NCBI RefSeq assembly: GCF_016742135.1
Contig: NZ_JACVCG010000002.1
Coordinates: 434,001 to 498,000 of the forward strand
From: Brevundimonas sp.
GTDB taxonomy: Bacteria; Pseudomonadota; Alphaproteobacteria; Caulobacterales; Caulobacteraceae
Length of the DNA: 64,000 nucleotides
Direction of reading: 5' to 3'
Made by a program: the position numbers and the translations under genes. This document shows, one piece after another, positions 45,065 to 53,620 of the stretch; position 1 is the first letter of the stretch, and each line of letters begins with the position of its first letter. A model generated the notes under the pieces. That model did not search any database. It was not told the DNA's origin and saw only the letters and a list, made by a program, of their open reading frames with translations.

Positions 45065-45565
45065 TCAGCTGCAGGGCGTCTGGGTGTCGAAGAAGGGATG
45101 GCGGACGCGATCGCCGGGACCGGCACCGATTTCGGCCATGCGGCCGGCGCGAACCTCGAGCACACCCTTGGCAGGGCCGTTCGAGGGGTAGGTGGTCTCG
45201 GCGTAGGGGGTGGTGTGCGCGGCGATCGAGATGATGCAGCCCTGCGTGTCGAGATAAACAATATCGAGGGAGCTGGGGGTGTTCTGCATCCAGAAGGCCC
45301 GCTCGGCCGCGTCCGGGAACTGGAACAGCATGCCCTTGTCGTCGTCGAGCGGCGGGCGGAACATCAGTCCCCGGGCCCGCTCGGCCTCGTCATCAGCGAT
45401 TTCCACGTCAAAGTCGAAACTGCCCCGGTCCGTGACGACGCTGAGTCGTTCGACAGGCAGGGTCTGGCCGTCCGAGGCGCCATTGTCCTGGCTGCAGGCA
45501 CCGGTGAACAGCAAGGCCGCCATGATCGCGGCTGCGGGAAGATAACGCTTCAGCACCTGTTCCAC
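45065..45565 (-). CDS. DUF192 lipoprotein, copy 1
   Basis: A 166-residue protein with the signal AAAIMAALLFTGACSQD (lipobox FTGAC) and a DUF192 domain ([52 protein letters not shown]). It has the same length as its downstream paralogue. It lies 8 bases downstream of the cold-shock gene, a linkage known in Caulobacter relatives. No catalytic residues can be assigned. Confidence 0.9.
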   Translation of the reverse strand: MEQVLKRYLPAAAIMAALLFTGACSQDNGASDGQTLPVERLSVVTDRGSFDFDVEIADDEAERARGLMFRPPLDDDKGMLFQFPDAAERAFWMQNTPSSLDIVYLDTQGCIISIAAHTTPYAETTYPSNGPAKGVLEVRAGRMAEIGAGPGDRVRHPFFDTQTPCS

Positions 45566-45573
45566 CTCTTTCG

Positions 45574-46155
45574 TCAGGCGGACCGGTCTCCGCCCATTCT
45601 GATTTCCGCGACGACCAGCCCCTTGGGGCCTTCGGCGAAGCGAACCTGCACCGGATCGCCGGGCAAAAGGTCATCGACGCCGCACCGACGCAGGGTTTCG
45701 ACATGGACGAAGATATCGCCCTCAGCCTCGTCGCGCACCACAAAACCATATCCCTTGGTGCGATTGAACCATTTCACGGTGGCTGACTGAAGCGGCAGGC
45801 CAGACAGGGGTTCTGCGGCGTGGCCCGAGGGATTCCGGGCGAAAGCCCTGAGACCGTCATAGCCGGAACGGGCCGCAGAGGGCTCTCCCGCCTCGTCGTC
45901 GGACAGGTCAAGCACCTCGATCACCTGCCAGCCCTTGGGTCGGCGCACGCATTCGCAGCGAATCGACGCGCCTTCGGGCGCACTGTCACGGCCGGTGTCG
46001 CGCAGGCTGCTGATGTGCAGCAGGACATCCTTGAGATCGGTCATGTCCGGATCGTCCGGAACGATGAACCCATATCCCTTTCCGGGATCGAACCACTTGA
46101 CCTTGCCGACGATCTCGATTGTCCCCGGCGTATCAAGCCCCTCTATTTCAGACAC
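45574..46155 (-). CDS. cspD: Double cold-shock-domain protein, CspD-like
   Basis: A 193-residue protein with two CSD domains joined by an acidic Ala/Gly-rich linker. Domain 1 (about 15-85) has [13 protein letters not shown] (RNP1) and VLLHISSL (RNP2). Domain 2 (about 125-190) has [13 protein letters not shown] and IFVHVETL. Double-CSD proteins (CspC/CspD) are typical of Caulobacter relatives and act as RNA chaperones in cold or stationary phase. The GTG start follows GGGGGTG by about 6 bases; an ATG at 46191 in the same frame is less likely. The 179 bases upstream, up to tRNA-Glu, may hold a long leader. Confidence 0.87.
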   Translation of the reverse strand: MSEIEGLDTPGTIEIVGKVKWFDPGKGYGFIVPDDPDMTDLKDVLLHISSLRDTGRDSAPEGASIRCECVRRPKGWQVIEVLDLSDDEAGEPSAARSGYDGLRAFARNPSGHAAEPLSGLPLQSATVKWFNRTKGYGFVVRDEAEGDIFVHVETLRRCGVDDLLPGDPVQVRFAEGPKGLVVAEIRMGGDRSA

Positions 46156-46334
46156 AGTAAACACCCCCGCCCGCGAACAGCAGACGCCCATGCTTAACAC
46201 GGTTCGGTGAAGCCTGTGGAGTGCGAAAACGCCGGTTTTACACCGCAGGTTACATCTGCGATGCATTTGCAATGGGGTCTGCGTCCGCAAGGCCGGAGAT
46301 CGCCGCAATAAACTTTCATGGGGAAAGCCCCGCG

Positions 46335-46409
46335 TGGCAGTCCCTAGGGGAATCGAACCCCTCTTTTCAGGTTGAAAACCTGACGTCCTAACCGATAGAC
46401 GAAGGGACC
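46335..46409 (-). tRNA. tRNA-Glu (anticodon TTC)
   Basis: The 75 bases include CCA. The acceptor is GGTCCCT/AGGGACT with a G-T first pair. The anticodon stem TCAGG/CCTGA closes the loop TTTTCAA, giving anticodon TTC (plus-strand GAA at 46374-46376). The T-loop reads TTCGATT. It lies upstream of cspD on the same strand. Confidence 0.97.
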
Positions 46410-46480
46410 GCTGCGCGGGAGGACGGCGATATAGCGGGCGATTCCGGCGCTTGCAACCCCTCTTTGGCGAACTGAATCAA

Positions 46481-48292
46481 TCAGGCGCGCCGCGGATCGG
46501 CGACATCCTCGATTTCGAACTGGACGCCCTGCCGGCCATTCCAGTCATCGGGCTTGAGCCGACCGACGATATTCAGGACGTCGCCTGAGGCCAGGGCCTG
46601 GCCGCTCTCCTGATCGGCACAGCGCCAGGCGACCGCGCGCAAGGATCGACCGTCAGCCCCGCGCAGCAGGCACCGTAGATGCCCCCCCTTCATCGGGCGC
46701 ACATCGACGGGCCGTACCCGCTCGAGCGCGAACACCGGCTCGGGGTTTCCGGGTCCGAAGGGGGCCAGTTTCTCGAACGATGCGAACAGGGAACGATCAG
46801 CCGCACCCGGCTCGATCAGGGCATCGACCATCACCGCGTCCAGGGCTCGGGCCGCCTCGGCATCGGTCTGGGCCGCGAGGTGCTGGTTCAGATAGTCGCG
46901 GAGAGCGTCGATGCGATCGATGCGGACCGTCAGGCCCGCCGCCATGGCGTGCCCGCCCCCGGCCAGCAGCACGCCCTCGTCGAAGGCCTGCTGGACAGCG
47001 CGGCCCAGATTGTAGCCCGCTTGCGACCGGCCCGAGCCCTTGCCGATACCGTTGATGGTGTCGAGGCCGATAACCACCACGGGCTTGCGCCAACGCTCGC
47101 GCAGACGACCGGCGACGATACCGACGACGCCGGGGTGCCAGCCCTCGCCCGCGATGACGGCGGCGGCGACCGCCGGGTCCATGACGCCCATGGCCTCACC
47201 CTGGCGGACGGCCGCCTCGGTGACCTCGGCCTCGACCTCGCGGCGGGCAATGTTCAGCGCATCCAGTTCGCGGGCCAGCGCCATGGCCTCAGCCGGGTCA
47301 TCCGTCGACAGCAGGCGCGCGCCCAGATCAGCCCGGCCGATCCGCCCTCCGGCATTGATTCGCGGCCCGAGGATGAAGCCCGCATGATTGCTCTTGGCCT
47401 CACCCGGTTCGCTGCCCGCCACGTCCAGCAGGGCCTTCAGCCCGGGATTGGCCCAGGACGACATGACCTGCAGTCCCAGCCGCGCCAGCGCGCGGTTGAA
47501 GCCGGTAAGAAGCGTCACGTCACAGATGGCCCCGAGTGCCGCGAGATCCAGCCAGCGGCGCAGATCAGGCTCGCTGCGCCCCTCGAACAGGCCCCGCCTG
47601 CGCGCCTCGCGATTGAGCGCCGCCAGCAGGACGAAAACCACGCCCGCTGCCGCAAGATTGCCCTGCCCCGAGCGACAATCGGCCCGATTGGGATTGACCA
47701 CGGCCAGACAGGCCGGTGCCTCACCCCGCATCAGATGGTGGTCGATGACCACGACGCCGAGCTGGATGTCGGCCGCATGGGCCAGGGCGACCTCGGCGGC
47801 CGCACCACAGTCAACGGTGATGACCAGATCGGCCCCGGCGGCCTTTAGCGTATCAAAAGCCCTGGGACTGGGGCCATAGCCCTCGGTCAGGCGGTCCGGG
47901 ACATAGAGAGGCAGGTCGTGCCCCATTTCGCGGAACCAGCGAACCAGCAGGGCGGCGCTTGAGGCACCGTCGACGTCATAGTCGGCAAAGACATGGATGT
48001 TGGCCCGCCGCTCAAGCGCATCAACGATGGCCGAGGCCGCCGCATCCATGTCGACAAAGCTGGAGGGGTCCGGGAACAGGGCCCGCAGGGTCGGATCGAG
48101 GAAGTCGGCCCCCTCCTCCGGCCGGACCCCGCGCGAGGCCAGGGCGCGGGCCAGCGGCTCACCCAGACCCAGCGACTGGGCGTGGGCACGCGCCACCGCC
48201 GGGTCATAGGGGCGCTCGCGCCACTGACGGCCCGACAGGGATCGCTCGACCCCGAGAAAGGCCGGTGTGTCGGATGGCGCGGACCCGTCCAC
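46481..48292 (-). CDS. recJ: Single-stranded-DNA exonuclease RecJ
   Basis: A 603-residue DHH-family 5'-3' exonuclease used in recombination and mismatch repair. Motifs: IHVFADYDVDGASSAALLV (I), DLVITVDCG (II), VVVIDHHLM (DHH, III) and ILGPRINAGGRIGRADLGARLL, followed by the DHHA1 GGGHAMAAGLT. It ends with the OB-fold region. It starts 7 bases after the glpX stop, so the two share a transcript. Confidence 0.97.
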   Translation of the reverse strand: MDGSAPSDTPAFLGVERSLSGRQWRERPYDPAVARAHAQSLGLGEPLARALASRGVRPEEGADFLDPTLRALFPDPSSFVDMDAAASAIVDALERRANIHVFADYDVDGASSAALLVRWFREMGHDLPLYVPDRLTEGYGPSPRAFDTLKAAGADLVITVDCGAAAEVALAHAADIQLGVVVIDHHLMRGEAPACLAVVNPNRADCRSGQGNLAAAGVVFVLLAALNREARRRGLFEGRSEPDLRRWLDLAALGAICDVTLLTGFNRALARLGLQVMSSWANPGLKALLDVAGSEPGEAKSNHAGFILGPRINAGGRIGRADLGARLLSTDDPAEAMALARELDALNIARREVEAEVTEAAVRQGEAMGVMDPAVAAAVIAGEGWHPGVVGIVAGRLRERWRKPVVVIGLDTINGIGKGSGRSQAGYNLGRAVQQAFDEGVLLAGGGHAMAAGLTVRIDRIDALRDYLNQHLAAQTDAEAARALDAVMVDALIEPGAADRSLFASFEKLAPFGPGNPEPVFALERVRPVDVRPMKGGHLRCLLRGADGRSLRAVAWRCADQESGQALASGDVLNIVGRLKPDDWNGRQGVQFEIEDVADPRRA

Positions 48293-48299
48293 CGGTCCG

Positions 48300-49259
48300 T
48301 CAGGCCGGGCGCGAGGTGCGGATGCGGCGCACCGTGCGGGTGAAGGAGTCCATCACCAGCGTATGGGTCTCGATCCGCCCGCCGACATGACGGACGCCGT
48401 CCAGCATCGCGCCCTTGGTGACGCCCGTGGCGACGAAGATGGCATCCTTCGACACCAGTTCGTGCAGGTCATAGGTGCGGTCAAAGTCGGTGACGCCGGT
48501 GCGCTCGGCACGCGCGCGCTCGTCATCGTTGCGGAAGATCAGCCGGCCCTGGAAGTGGCCGCCGACGCATTTCAGGGCGGCGGCCGCCAGCACACCCTCG
48601 GGCGCTCCGCCCGAGCCGAGATAGAGGTCGATGCCAGTCCCGGGTTCGGCCGTATGGATGACGCCGGCCACGTCGCCGTCGGTGATCAGCAACACCCGGG
48701 CCCCGACTTCACGCAACGCGGCGATCAGCTCGGCGTGGCGCGGCCGGTCCATGACGCAGACGGTGATGTCGGACGGGCTGACCCCCTTGGCAGAGGCCAG
48801 CGAACGGACGTTGTCCTGCGGCGACATTCCCAGATCGACCGTGCCAGGGGCATAGCCGGGGCCGATGGCGATCTTGTCCATATAGGTATCGGGCGCATGC
48901 AGCATGCCGCCGCCGGGCGACATGGCCAGCACGGTCAGGGCATTGGCCATGGCCTTGGCCGTAAGGGTCGTGCCTTCCAGCGGGTCCAGCGCAATGTCGA
49001 TGGCCGGGCCTTTGCCGGTGCCGACCTTCTCGCCGATGTAGAGCATCGGGGCTTCGTCGCGTTCGCCCTCGCCGATGACGATCTTGCCGTCGATGTCCAG
49101 AGCGTTCAGCGCTGTGCGCATCGCGTCGACGGCCAGCTGGTCGGCGGCTTTTTCGTCGCCGCGGCCGATCTGGGCATAGCTGGCGATGGCGGCCAGTTCG
49201 GCGACTTCCGCCGCCTCAAACGGCAGGCTGGCGGCGTAGGGTTTGGCGTCCTGGGCCAT
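48300..49259 (-). CDS. glpX: Class II fructose-1,6-bisphosphatase
   Basis: A 319-residue GlpX-family phosphatase for gluconeogenesis. The metal-binding segments IGEGERDEAPMLYIGEKVG and IDIALDPLEGTTLTAKAMANALTVLAM are canonical, as are YMDKIAIGPGY, ITDGDVAGVI and GSGGAPEGVLAAAALKCVGG. It precedes recJ. In related genomes homoserine dehydrogenase often lies upstream, but here a small lipoprotein gene does. Confidence 0.97.
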   Translation of the reverse strand: MAQDAKPYAASLPFEAAEVAELAAIASYAQIGRGDEKAADQLAVDAMRTALNALDIDGKIVIGEGERDEAPMLYIGEKVGTGKGPAIDIALDPLEGTTLTAKAMANALTVLAMSPGGGMLHAPDTYMDKIAIGPGYAPGTVDLGMSPQDNVRSLASAKGVSPSDITVCVMDRPRHAELIAALREVGARVLLITDGDVAGVIHTAEPGTGIDLYLGSGGAPEGVLAAAALKCVGGHFQGRLIFRNDDERARAERTGVTDFDRTYDLHELVSKDAIFVATGVTKGAMLDGVRHVGGRIETHTLVMDSFTRTVRRIRTSRPA

Positions 49260-49322
49260 GGGTGTCTCCTGAGGGCGTGACCCTTGCGGCCCGCACCGAT
49301 GTTGGATTGTCAGCGACAGGTG

Positions 49323-49781
49323 TCAGCGTCGGGGAATGGGCGGGGGCGCCCGGCCACGGTCCCGCAGACTCTGGGCGAAGGCTTCCACCTCCTCACGTGT
49401 CTGAAGCGTCGCAGGGGCCAGAGGGCGAGAGGCGATATCCTCGGCGATCCGGCGGGCGAAGCCTTCGGGATCAGCGAGAGTCCAGTCAAGGGCAGCGACG
49501 TCGGCGGCCGTGGCGGCCGAAGCCGTGTCCAACGCCGCGACCCGGGCCGAGACCGCAGCCGCGTCGGGAGGCGGCGTGCCTTGACGGGGGAAGTTCCGCC
49601 ATTCCGGATAGCGGCGGTTGTCGTCGACAAGGGCGACGATTCGCGGCGAAAGCGGCGCGACCTCCGGGTCCGCGACCCGATCCGGCACGGCGCAGCCGAC
49701 CACGCCTGTGGCCAGCACAGTGCCGAGGCCAACGACCGTCCACTTTTTCGTCCGCTGCGCATTCATCTCGGGCACGGTCAT
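49323..49781 (-). CDS. Putative lipoprotein of unknown function
   Basis: A protein of 152 residues with a lipoprotein signal (KKWTVVGLGTVLATGVVGCAVPD, lipobox VVGC). The mature part is Ala/Arg/Pro-rich with predicted helices (AAAVSARVAALDTASAATAADVAALDW; TREEVEAFAQSLRDRG) and resembles small alphaproteobacterial proteins of no known role. An internal ATG at 49766 is an alternative start. It is divergent from phaC across 62 bases and 63 bases upstream of glpX. Confidence 0.65.
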   Translation of the reverse strand: MTVPEMNAQRTKKWTVVGLGTVLATGVVGCAVPDRVADPEVAPLSPRIVALVDDNRRYPEWRNFPRQGTPPPDAAAVSARVAALDTASAATAADVAALDWTLADPEGFARRIAEDIASRPLAPATLQTREEVEAFAQSLRDRGRAPPPIPRR

Positions 49782-49843
49782 ATGCCATGATCCCCGCGCA
49801 AGAAAGGGCAAGGACGCGATCCCGTGCCCGACGAGAGGATCCC

Positions 49844-51805
49844 ATGGCAAGACGTCCGACCGACTCACAGACGCCCTCCAAGGCTGCGAGCAAGACGGCC
49901 ACGAAACGGGCGCCGCGAAAGGCGGGCCGACCCACCTCGGCCAAGGGGCCTTCCAAACCCCGCGCTGCGAAGACCAAGCCCGAGGCCGCCCCAAAGGTCG
50001 AGGCCGAGGCCAAGGACGCCCCCTCCGCAGCGGCCACGCCGGAAGAGACCCTGCCCGATCTGGAAGCCCTGTCGATGAATCTGGCCCGGGCGGCGATGAT
50101 GGCCCAGGCCGCCATGGCCGAATCGGCCATCAGTCAGGCGGGACGGCCGCCCGCGCTGAACCCCGACCCCTTTAATGTCGGCCCGGCCATGGCCTCGGTC
50201 ATGAGTGGACTGGCGGCGCGTCCGGACAAGCTGTTCCAGGCCCAGGCCGATCTGTTCTCGCGCTACATGGACCTGTGGTCCTCGACCGCCGGCCAGGCGC
50301 AGGGTGTGCCCGCCGCCGAGCCCCGGCCCGACAAGCGCTTCAAGGACCCGGCCTGGAGCGAGAACCCGACCTTCGACATCATGCGCCGCTCCTATCAGCT
50401 GTCGGCCGACTGGATGAATGAGCTGGTGTCCTCGGTCGAGGATATCGATCCGCGCACCAAGCGCCGGGCCGAGTTCTTCACCCGCCTGCTGACCGACGCC
50501 TTTTCGCCCGCGAACTTCCTCGCCTCCAATCCGGCTGCGCTGAAGGCGCTGGCCGAGAGCAATGGCGAGTCGCTGGTCAGGGGCATGCAGAACTTTGCCG
50601 CCGACATGGAGCGCGGCGGCGGCAAGCTGAAGATCAGCCAGGCCGATTACGGCCGGTTCAAGGTGGGCGAGAATGTCGCCACCGCCCCCGGCCAGGTGGT
50701 CTGGCGCGACGACCTGTTCGAACTGATCCAGTACGCCCCGGCGACGGAGACGCAGCATGAGGTTCCGCTGCTTATCTTCCCGCCGTGGATCAACAAATTC
50801 TATATCTTGGACCTGCAGCCGGCCAACTCCATGATCCGCTGGCTGTCGGAGCAGGGCTTCACCGTGTTCGTCTGCTCGTGGGTGAATCCGGAGGCCGACA
50901 AGGCCGGATACGGCTTCGACGATTATCTGGAGAAGGGCCTCTATCGCGCCATCGACAAGGTGCGCGAGCAGTGCGGGACCGACACCGTCAACACGGTCGG
51001 CTATTGCATCGGCGGGACGCTGATGGGGGCGGCGCTGGGTCACATGGCGGCGACCGGGCGCAAGGATGTGGGCGCGACCACCTTCTTTGCCGCCCAGCAC
51101 GACTTTGCCGAGGCCGGGGACCTTTTGCTGTTCACCGACGAACATTGGCTGGAGGAGATCGAACGCCTGATGGACGAGGCGGGCGGCGTGTTGCCCGGCA
51201 GCGCCATGGCCGACACCTTCAATGCGCTCAGGGCCAATGACCTGATCTGGTCCTTCTTCGTCTCCAACTATCTGATGGGCAAGGACCCGCCGGCGTTTGA
51301 CCTGCTGTTCTGGAACGCCGACCAGACGCGGATGCCCAAACGGCTGCACATGGACTATCTGCGCTCGATGTATGGGCGGAACGCCCTGACGGAGGGCGAG
51401 TTCGAGCTGGGCGGGGTGCGGATCGACCTGTCGAAGGTGACGATCCCGCTCTACTTCCAGGCCAGCCGCGAGGACCATATCGCTCCCACCCGCTCGGTCT
51501 ATCGCTCGGCGCGGGCCTTCACCGGCGCGGATGTGACGCTGACGCTGGCGGGCTCGGGGCATATCGCCGGGGTGATCAACCCGCCGTCGGCCCGGAAGTA
51601 TGCCCACTGGACCAATGATGCCTTGCCGGAGACCTTTGACGCCTGGATGGCGGAGGCCGAAGAGCATCCCGGCAGCTGGTGGCCGCACTGGGCTGAATGG
51701 CTGGCCAAACGATCCGGGCCCAGGGTCGCCGCGCGCGATCCGGAGAAGGGCCCCCTGCCCCCGCTTGAGCCGGCCCCCGGCAGCTATGTGAAGGTGCGCT
51801 CATGA
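49844..51805 (+). CDS. phaC: Class I poly(3-hydroxyalkanoate) synthase with basic N-terminal tail
   Basis: A 653-residue PHA synthase polymerising (R)-3-hydroxyacyl-CoA on granules. The PhaC N-domain has WSENPTFDIMRRSYQLSADWMNELV. The alpha/beta core has the lipase-like box GYCIGG with catalytic Cys, SREDHIAPTRSVY with Asp, and GSGHIAGVINPP with His. Residues 1-60 form a Lys/Ala/Pro-rich tail (KAASKTATKRAPRKAGRP) that makes it longer than typical 580-600-residue synthases. The ATG is preceded by GAGAGGAT. The stop overlaps the next gene (ATGA). Confidence 0.95.
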   Translation: MARRPTDSQTPSKAASKTATKRAPRKAGRPTSAKGPSKPRAAKTKPEAAPKVEAEAKDAPSAAATPEETLPDLEALSMNLARAAMMAQAAMAESAISQAGRPPALNPDPFNVGPAMASVMSGLAARPDKLFQAQADLFSRYMDLWSSTAGQAQGVPAAEPRPDKRFKDPAWSENPTFDIMRRSYQLSADWMNELVSSVEDIDPRTKRRAEFFTRLLTDAFSPANFLASNPAALKALAESNGESLVRGMQNFAADMERGGGKLKISQADYGRFKVGENVATAPGQVVWRDDLFELIQYAPATETQHEVPLLIFPPWINKFYILDLQPANSMIRWLSEQGFTVFVCSWVNPEADKAGYGFDDYLEKGLYRAIDKVREQCGTDTVNTVGYCIGGTLMGAALGHMAATGRKDVGATTFFAAQHDFAEAGDLLLFTDEHWLEEIERLMDEAGGVLPGSAMADTFNALRANDLIWSFFVSNYLMGKDPPAFDLLFWNADQTRMPKRLHMDYLRSMYGRNALTEGEFELGGVRIDLSKVTIPLYFQASREDHIAPTRSVYRSARAFTGADVTLTLAGSGHIAGVINPPSARKYAHWTNDALPETFDAWMAEAEEHPGSWWPHWAEWLAKRSGPRVAARDPEKGPLPPLEPAPGSYVKVRS

Positions 51806-52176
51806 GGTCGGCCGAGCCCAATCTGCTGCTGGCGATCACCACGGGCACGGCCTATGCGCTGCAGGTGCTGACGACCTCGGTCTATGGCCGCACGGACCAG
51901 ACGTTGAAGTATGTCCTGCTGGCCCTGCTGGTGCCGTCGCTGTTCGTGATCATGAACCGCTGGCTGCTGAGGCGGCAGAACCGGTCGCCCCTGCCTCTGG
52001 TTCACCGGGACGCCCCCGGCACGGCGATATGGGCCCTGATCTTTCCCCTGCTGACCCTGATCGGAGCGGCCATTCCGGTGTTCGTGCCGGGCTATGACTA
52101 CGGCATTCTGGTCGTCATCGTCGGCGTTTGGTTCGGGCTGACGGTCCAGTCCGCGCTGGCGGCGCGAAAGACCTAG
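51802..52176 (+). CDS. Small membrane protein coupled to phaC
   Basis: A 124-residue protein with three or four hydrophobic helices (LLAITTGTAYALQVL; YVLLALLVPSLFVIMN; IWALIFPLLTLIGAAIPVF; ILVVIVGVWFGLTVQSAL). The ATG overlaps the phaC stop by 4 bases, so translation is coupled. I do not recognise a family. Position suggests, but does not prove, a link to polyhydroxyalkanoate metabolism. It is convergent with argC. Confidence 0.72.
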   Translation: MRSAEPNLLLAITTGTAYALQVLTTSVYGRTDQTLKYVLLALLVPSLFVIMNRWLLRRQNRSPLPLVHRDAPGTAIWALIFPLLTLIGAAIPVFVPGYDYGILVVIVGVWFGLTVQSALAARKT

Positions 52177-52194
52177 GCGGACCTGCCGGAGGGA

Positions 52195-53127
52195 TCAGGT
52201 CAGCCCGGTGGCCTCGTCGAGGCCCAGCATGAGGTTGAGGTTCTGGACCGCCGCACCGGACGCCCCCTTGCCCAGATTGTCCAGCAGGGCGACGAGGCGG
52301 GCCTGATGCCCGTCGCGGTCGCCGAAGACGTGCAGGCGCAGGCGGTTGGTGCCGTTCAGGCCCTCCGGCGTCAGGCCGATCATGGCCTCGGTCTCCTCCA
52401 GCGAGGCGACCTCGACGAACCGGGCGCCGTCGTAGGCCTCGACGAGCGCGCCTTGGATCACCTCGATCGAGGGCTGGGCCGGCAGGGCCGACAGGTGCAG
52501 CGGCACCTCGACCAGCATGCCCTGTCGGTAGTTGCCGACCGCCGGCGAGAACAGGACGGGACGAGAAAGTCCTGCATGTTTCGTCATTTCCGGCACGTGC
52601 TTGTGCTTGAGGGTGAGGCCATAGGCCCGGAAGGGGTCGGGGGTGCCGTCCTCGAATTCCGCGATCATGGCCTTGCCGCCGCCGGAATAGCCCGAGACGG
52701 CATTGACGCTGACCGGCCAGTCGGCGGGGATCAGACCCGCGCGCGCCAGCGGCGCGACCAGGGCCAGGAAGCCGGTCGGATAGCAGCCGGGGTTCGACAC
52801 CCGAGTCGAGCCGGCGACGGCCTCGCGCTGGCCGGGGCGCAGTTCGGGAAAGCCATAGGTCCAGCCGGGCGCCACGCGAAAGGCGGTCGAGGCGTCGATC
52901 ACCCGGACCGCCGGGTTCTCGACCATGGCCACGGCCTCGCGCGCCGCATCGTCGGGCAGGCACAGGATGACCGCATCGGCGCTGTTCAGGGCCTCACGCC
53001 GCGCCTCGGGATCGCGCCTGCGGTCGCCCAGCAGGATCAGCTCAAGGTCGGGACGCCCCTCGACCCGCTCGCGGATCTCAAGGCCCGTGGTGCCGGCTTC
53101 GCCATCAATGAACAGGGTGTGGGTCAT
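52195..53127 (-). CDS. argC: N-acetyl-gamma-glutamyl-phosphate reductase
   Basis: A 310-residue type-2 ArgC, third step of arginine synthesis. The N-terminal FIDGEAGTTGLEIRERV binds NADP; the catalytic Cys lies in RVSNPGCYPTGFLAL; GYSGGGKAMI and a C-terminal VQNLNLMLGLDEATGL match the short-form family. It follows rpsI on the same strand, a known alphaproteobacterial order, but 493 bases containing a repeat element and a terminator separate them. It probably has its own promoter. Confidence 0.96.
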   Translation of the reverse strand: MTHTLFIDGEAGTTGLEIRERVEGRPDLELILLGDRRRDPEARREALNSADAVILCLPDDAAREAVAMVENPAVRVIDASTAFRVAPGWTYGFPELRPGQREAVAGSTRVSNPGCYPTGFLALVAPLARAGLIPADWPVSVNAVSGYSGGGKAMIAEFEDGTPDPFRAYGLTLKHKHVPEMTKHAGLSRPVLFSPAVGNYRQGMLVEVPLHLSALPAQPSIEVIQGALVEAYDGARFVEVASLEETEAMIGLTPEGLNGTNRLRLHVFGDRDGHQARLVALLDNLGKGASGAAVQNLNLMLGLDEATGLT

Positions 53128-53172
53128 ATGGCCTTCTAACGCGTGGAGGCGGATTTGGGACTCGGGAAAATA

Positions 53173-53199
53173 CCGTCTGAATAGTCTGAATGGTCTGAA
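53173..53199. repeat. Three tandem 9-bp units, left flank
   Basis: Three consecutive units with core GTCTGAA: CCGTCTGAA, TAGTCTGAA, TGGTCTGAA. They are preceded by AAAATA. The same core is repeated three times at 53387-53413, bracketing the palindromic element between them. Confidence 0.75.
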
Positions 53200-53224
53200 A
53201 TGGGAGCGGTCGTTTGGCCTTCGT

Positions 53225-53377
53225 CCCTTCTCCCGATGGGAGAAGGTGGCGCGGGAGCGCCGGATGAGGGGCTGCGGCCTCTATCGGCGACCGCCGTGGC
53301 AGGACCGGTGCGACGGCTCACGCCGAAAGACACGGCGAGCCCCTCACCCCCTGCCCCCTCTCCCAATGGAGAGGGGG
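53225..53377. repeat. Palindromic repeat element between argC and rpsI
   Basis: The left end is a hairpin CCTTCTCCC-GAT-GGGAGAAGG (53226-53246). The right end is a hairpin CCCCCTCTCC-CAAT-GGAGAGGGGG (53354-53377, 10-bp stem). Between them is GC-rich sequence with GGCGCGGGAGCGCC and GATGAGGGG/CCCCTCA complementary segments. No coding potential is supported. It has the same two-hairpin plan as the elements at 10186, 60961 and 62126, but its ends are only imperfectly inverted. The rest of the argC-rpsI gap holds the flanking 9-bp units, a 20-base motif at 53476-53495 and the rpsI terminator. Confidence 0.6.
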
Positions 53378-53386
53378 TGAAAATTA

Positions 53387-53413
53387 CCGTCTGAACCGTC
53401 TGAACCGTCTGAA
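53387..53413. repeat. Three tandem 9-bp units, right flank
   Basis: Three identical copies of CCGTCTGAA in a row, preceded by AAAATTA. They lie in the same orientation as the left-flank units at 53173-53199, so the element is bracketed by direct repeats. Confidence 0.75.
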
Positions 53414-53563
53414 TTCGTGCCTCCATCACCCGGGGCATCGGCAACCGGACAGTATGGACGACACCCGCACCCGGGCGGGAAGAACGGTGCGAGAAGTGCG
53501 CGGGACGTTAAACGGGCAGAGCAAATCGCCGGCAGATTTCACACCTCAGCCCACCGACCCAAC

Positions 53564-53596
53564 AAAAAACGCCCCGGGTTCCCCCGAGGCGCCTTT
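53564..53596 (-). terminator. Rho-independent terminator after rpsI
   Basis: On the minus strand a 9-bp stem CGCCTCGGG/CCCGGGGCG (with one T-G pair, 53571-53592) closes a GGAA loop and is followed by TTTTTT. It lies about 25 bases beyond the rpsI stop. This should end the rplM-rpsI transcript and separate it from argC. Confidence 0.85.
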
Positions 53597-53620
53597 TGTA
53601 GACCAGATCGCGGTCGCGGT

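Noticed and set aside
53173..53413. CRISPR-like array of short repeats
   Set aside because: Units are 9 bp and directly tandem with no spacers; no cas genes are present.
53454..53600. A short plus-strand open frame starting ATG at 53454
   Set aside because: It would run into the rpsI terminator, has no ribosome-binding site and reads as low-complexity sequence.
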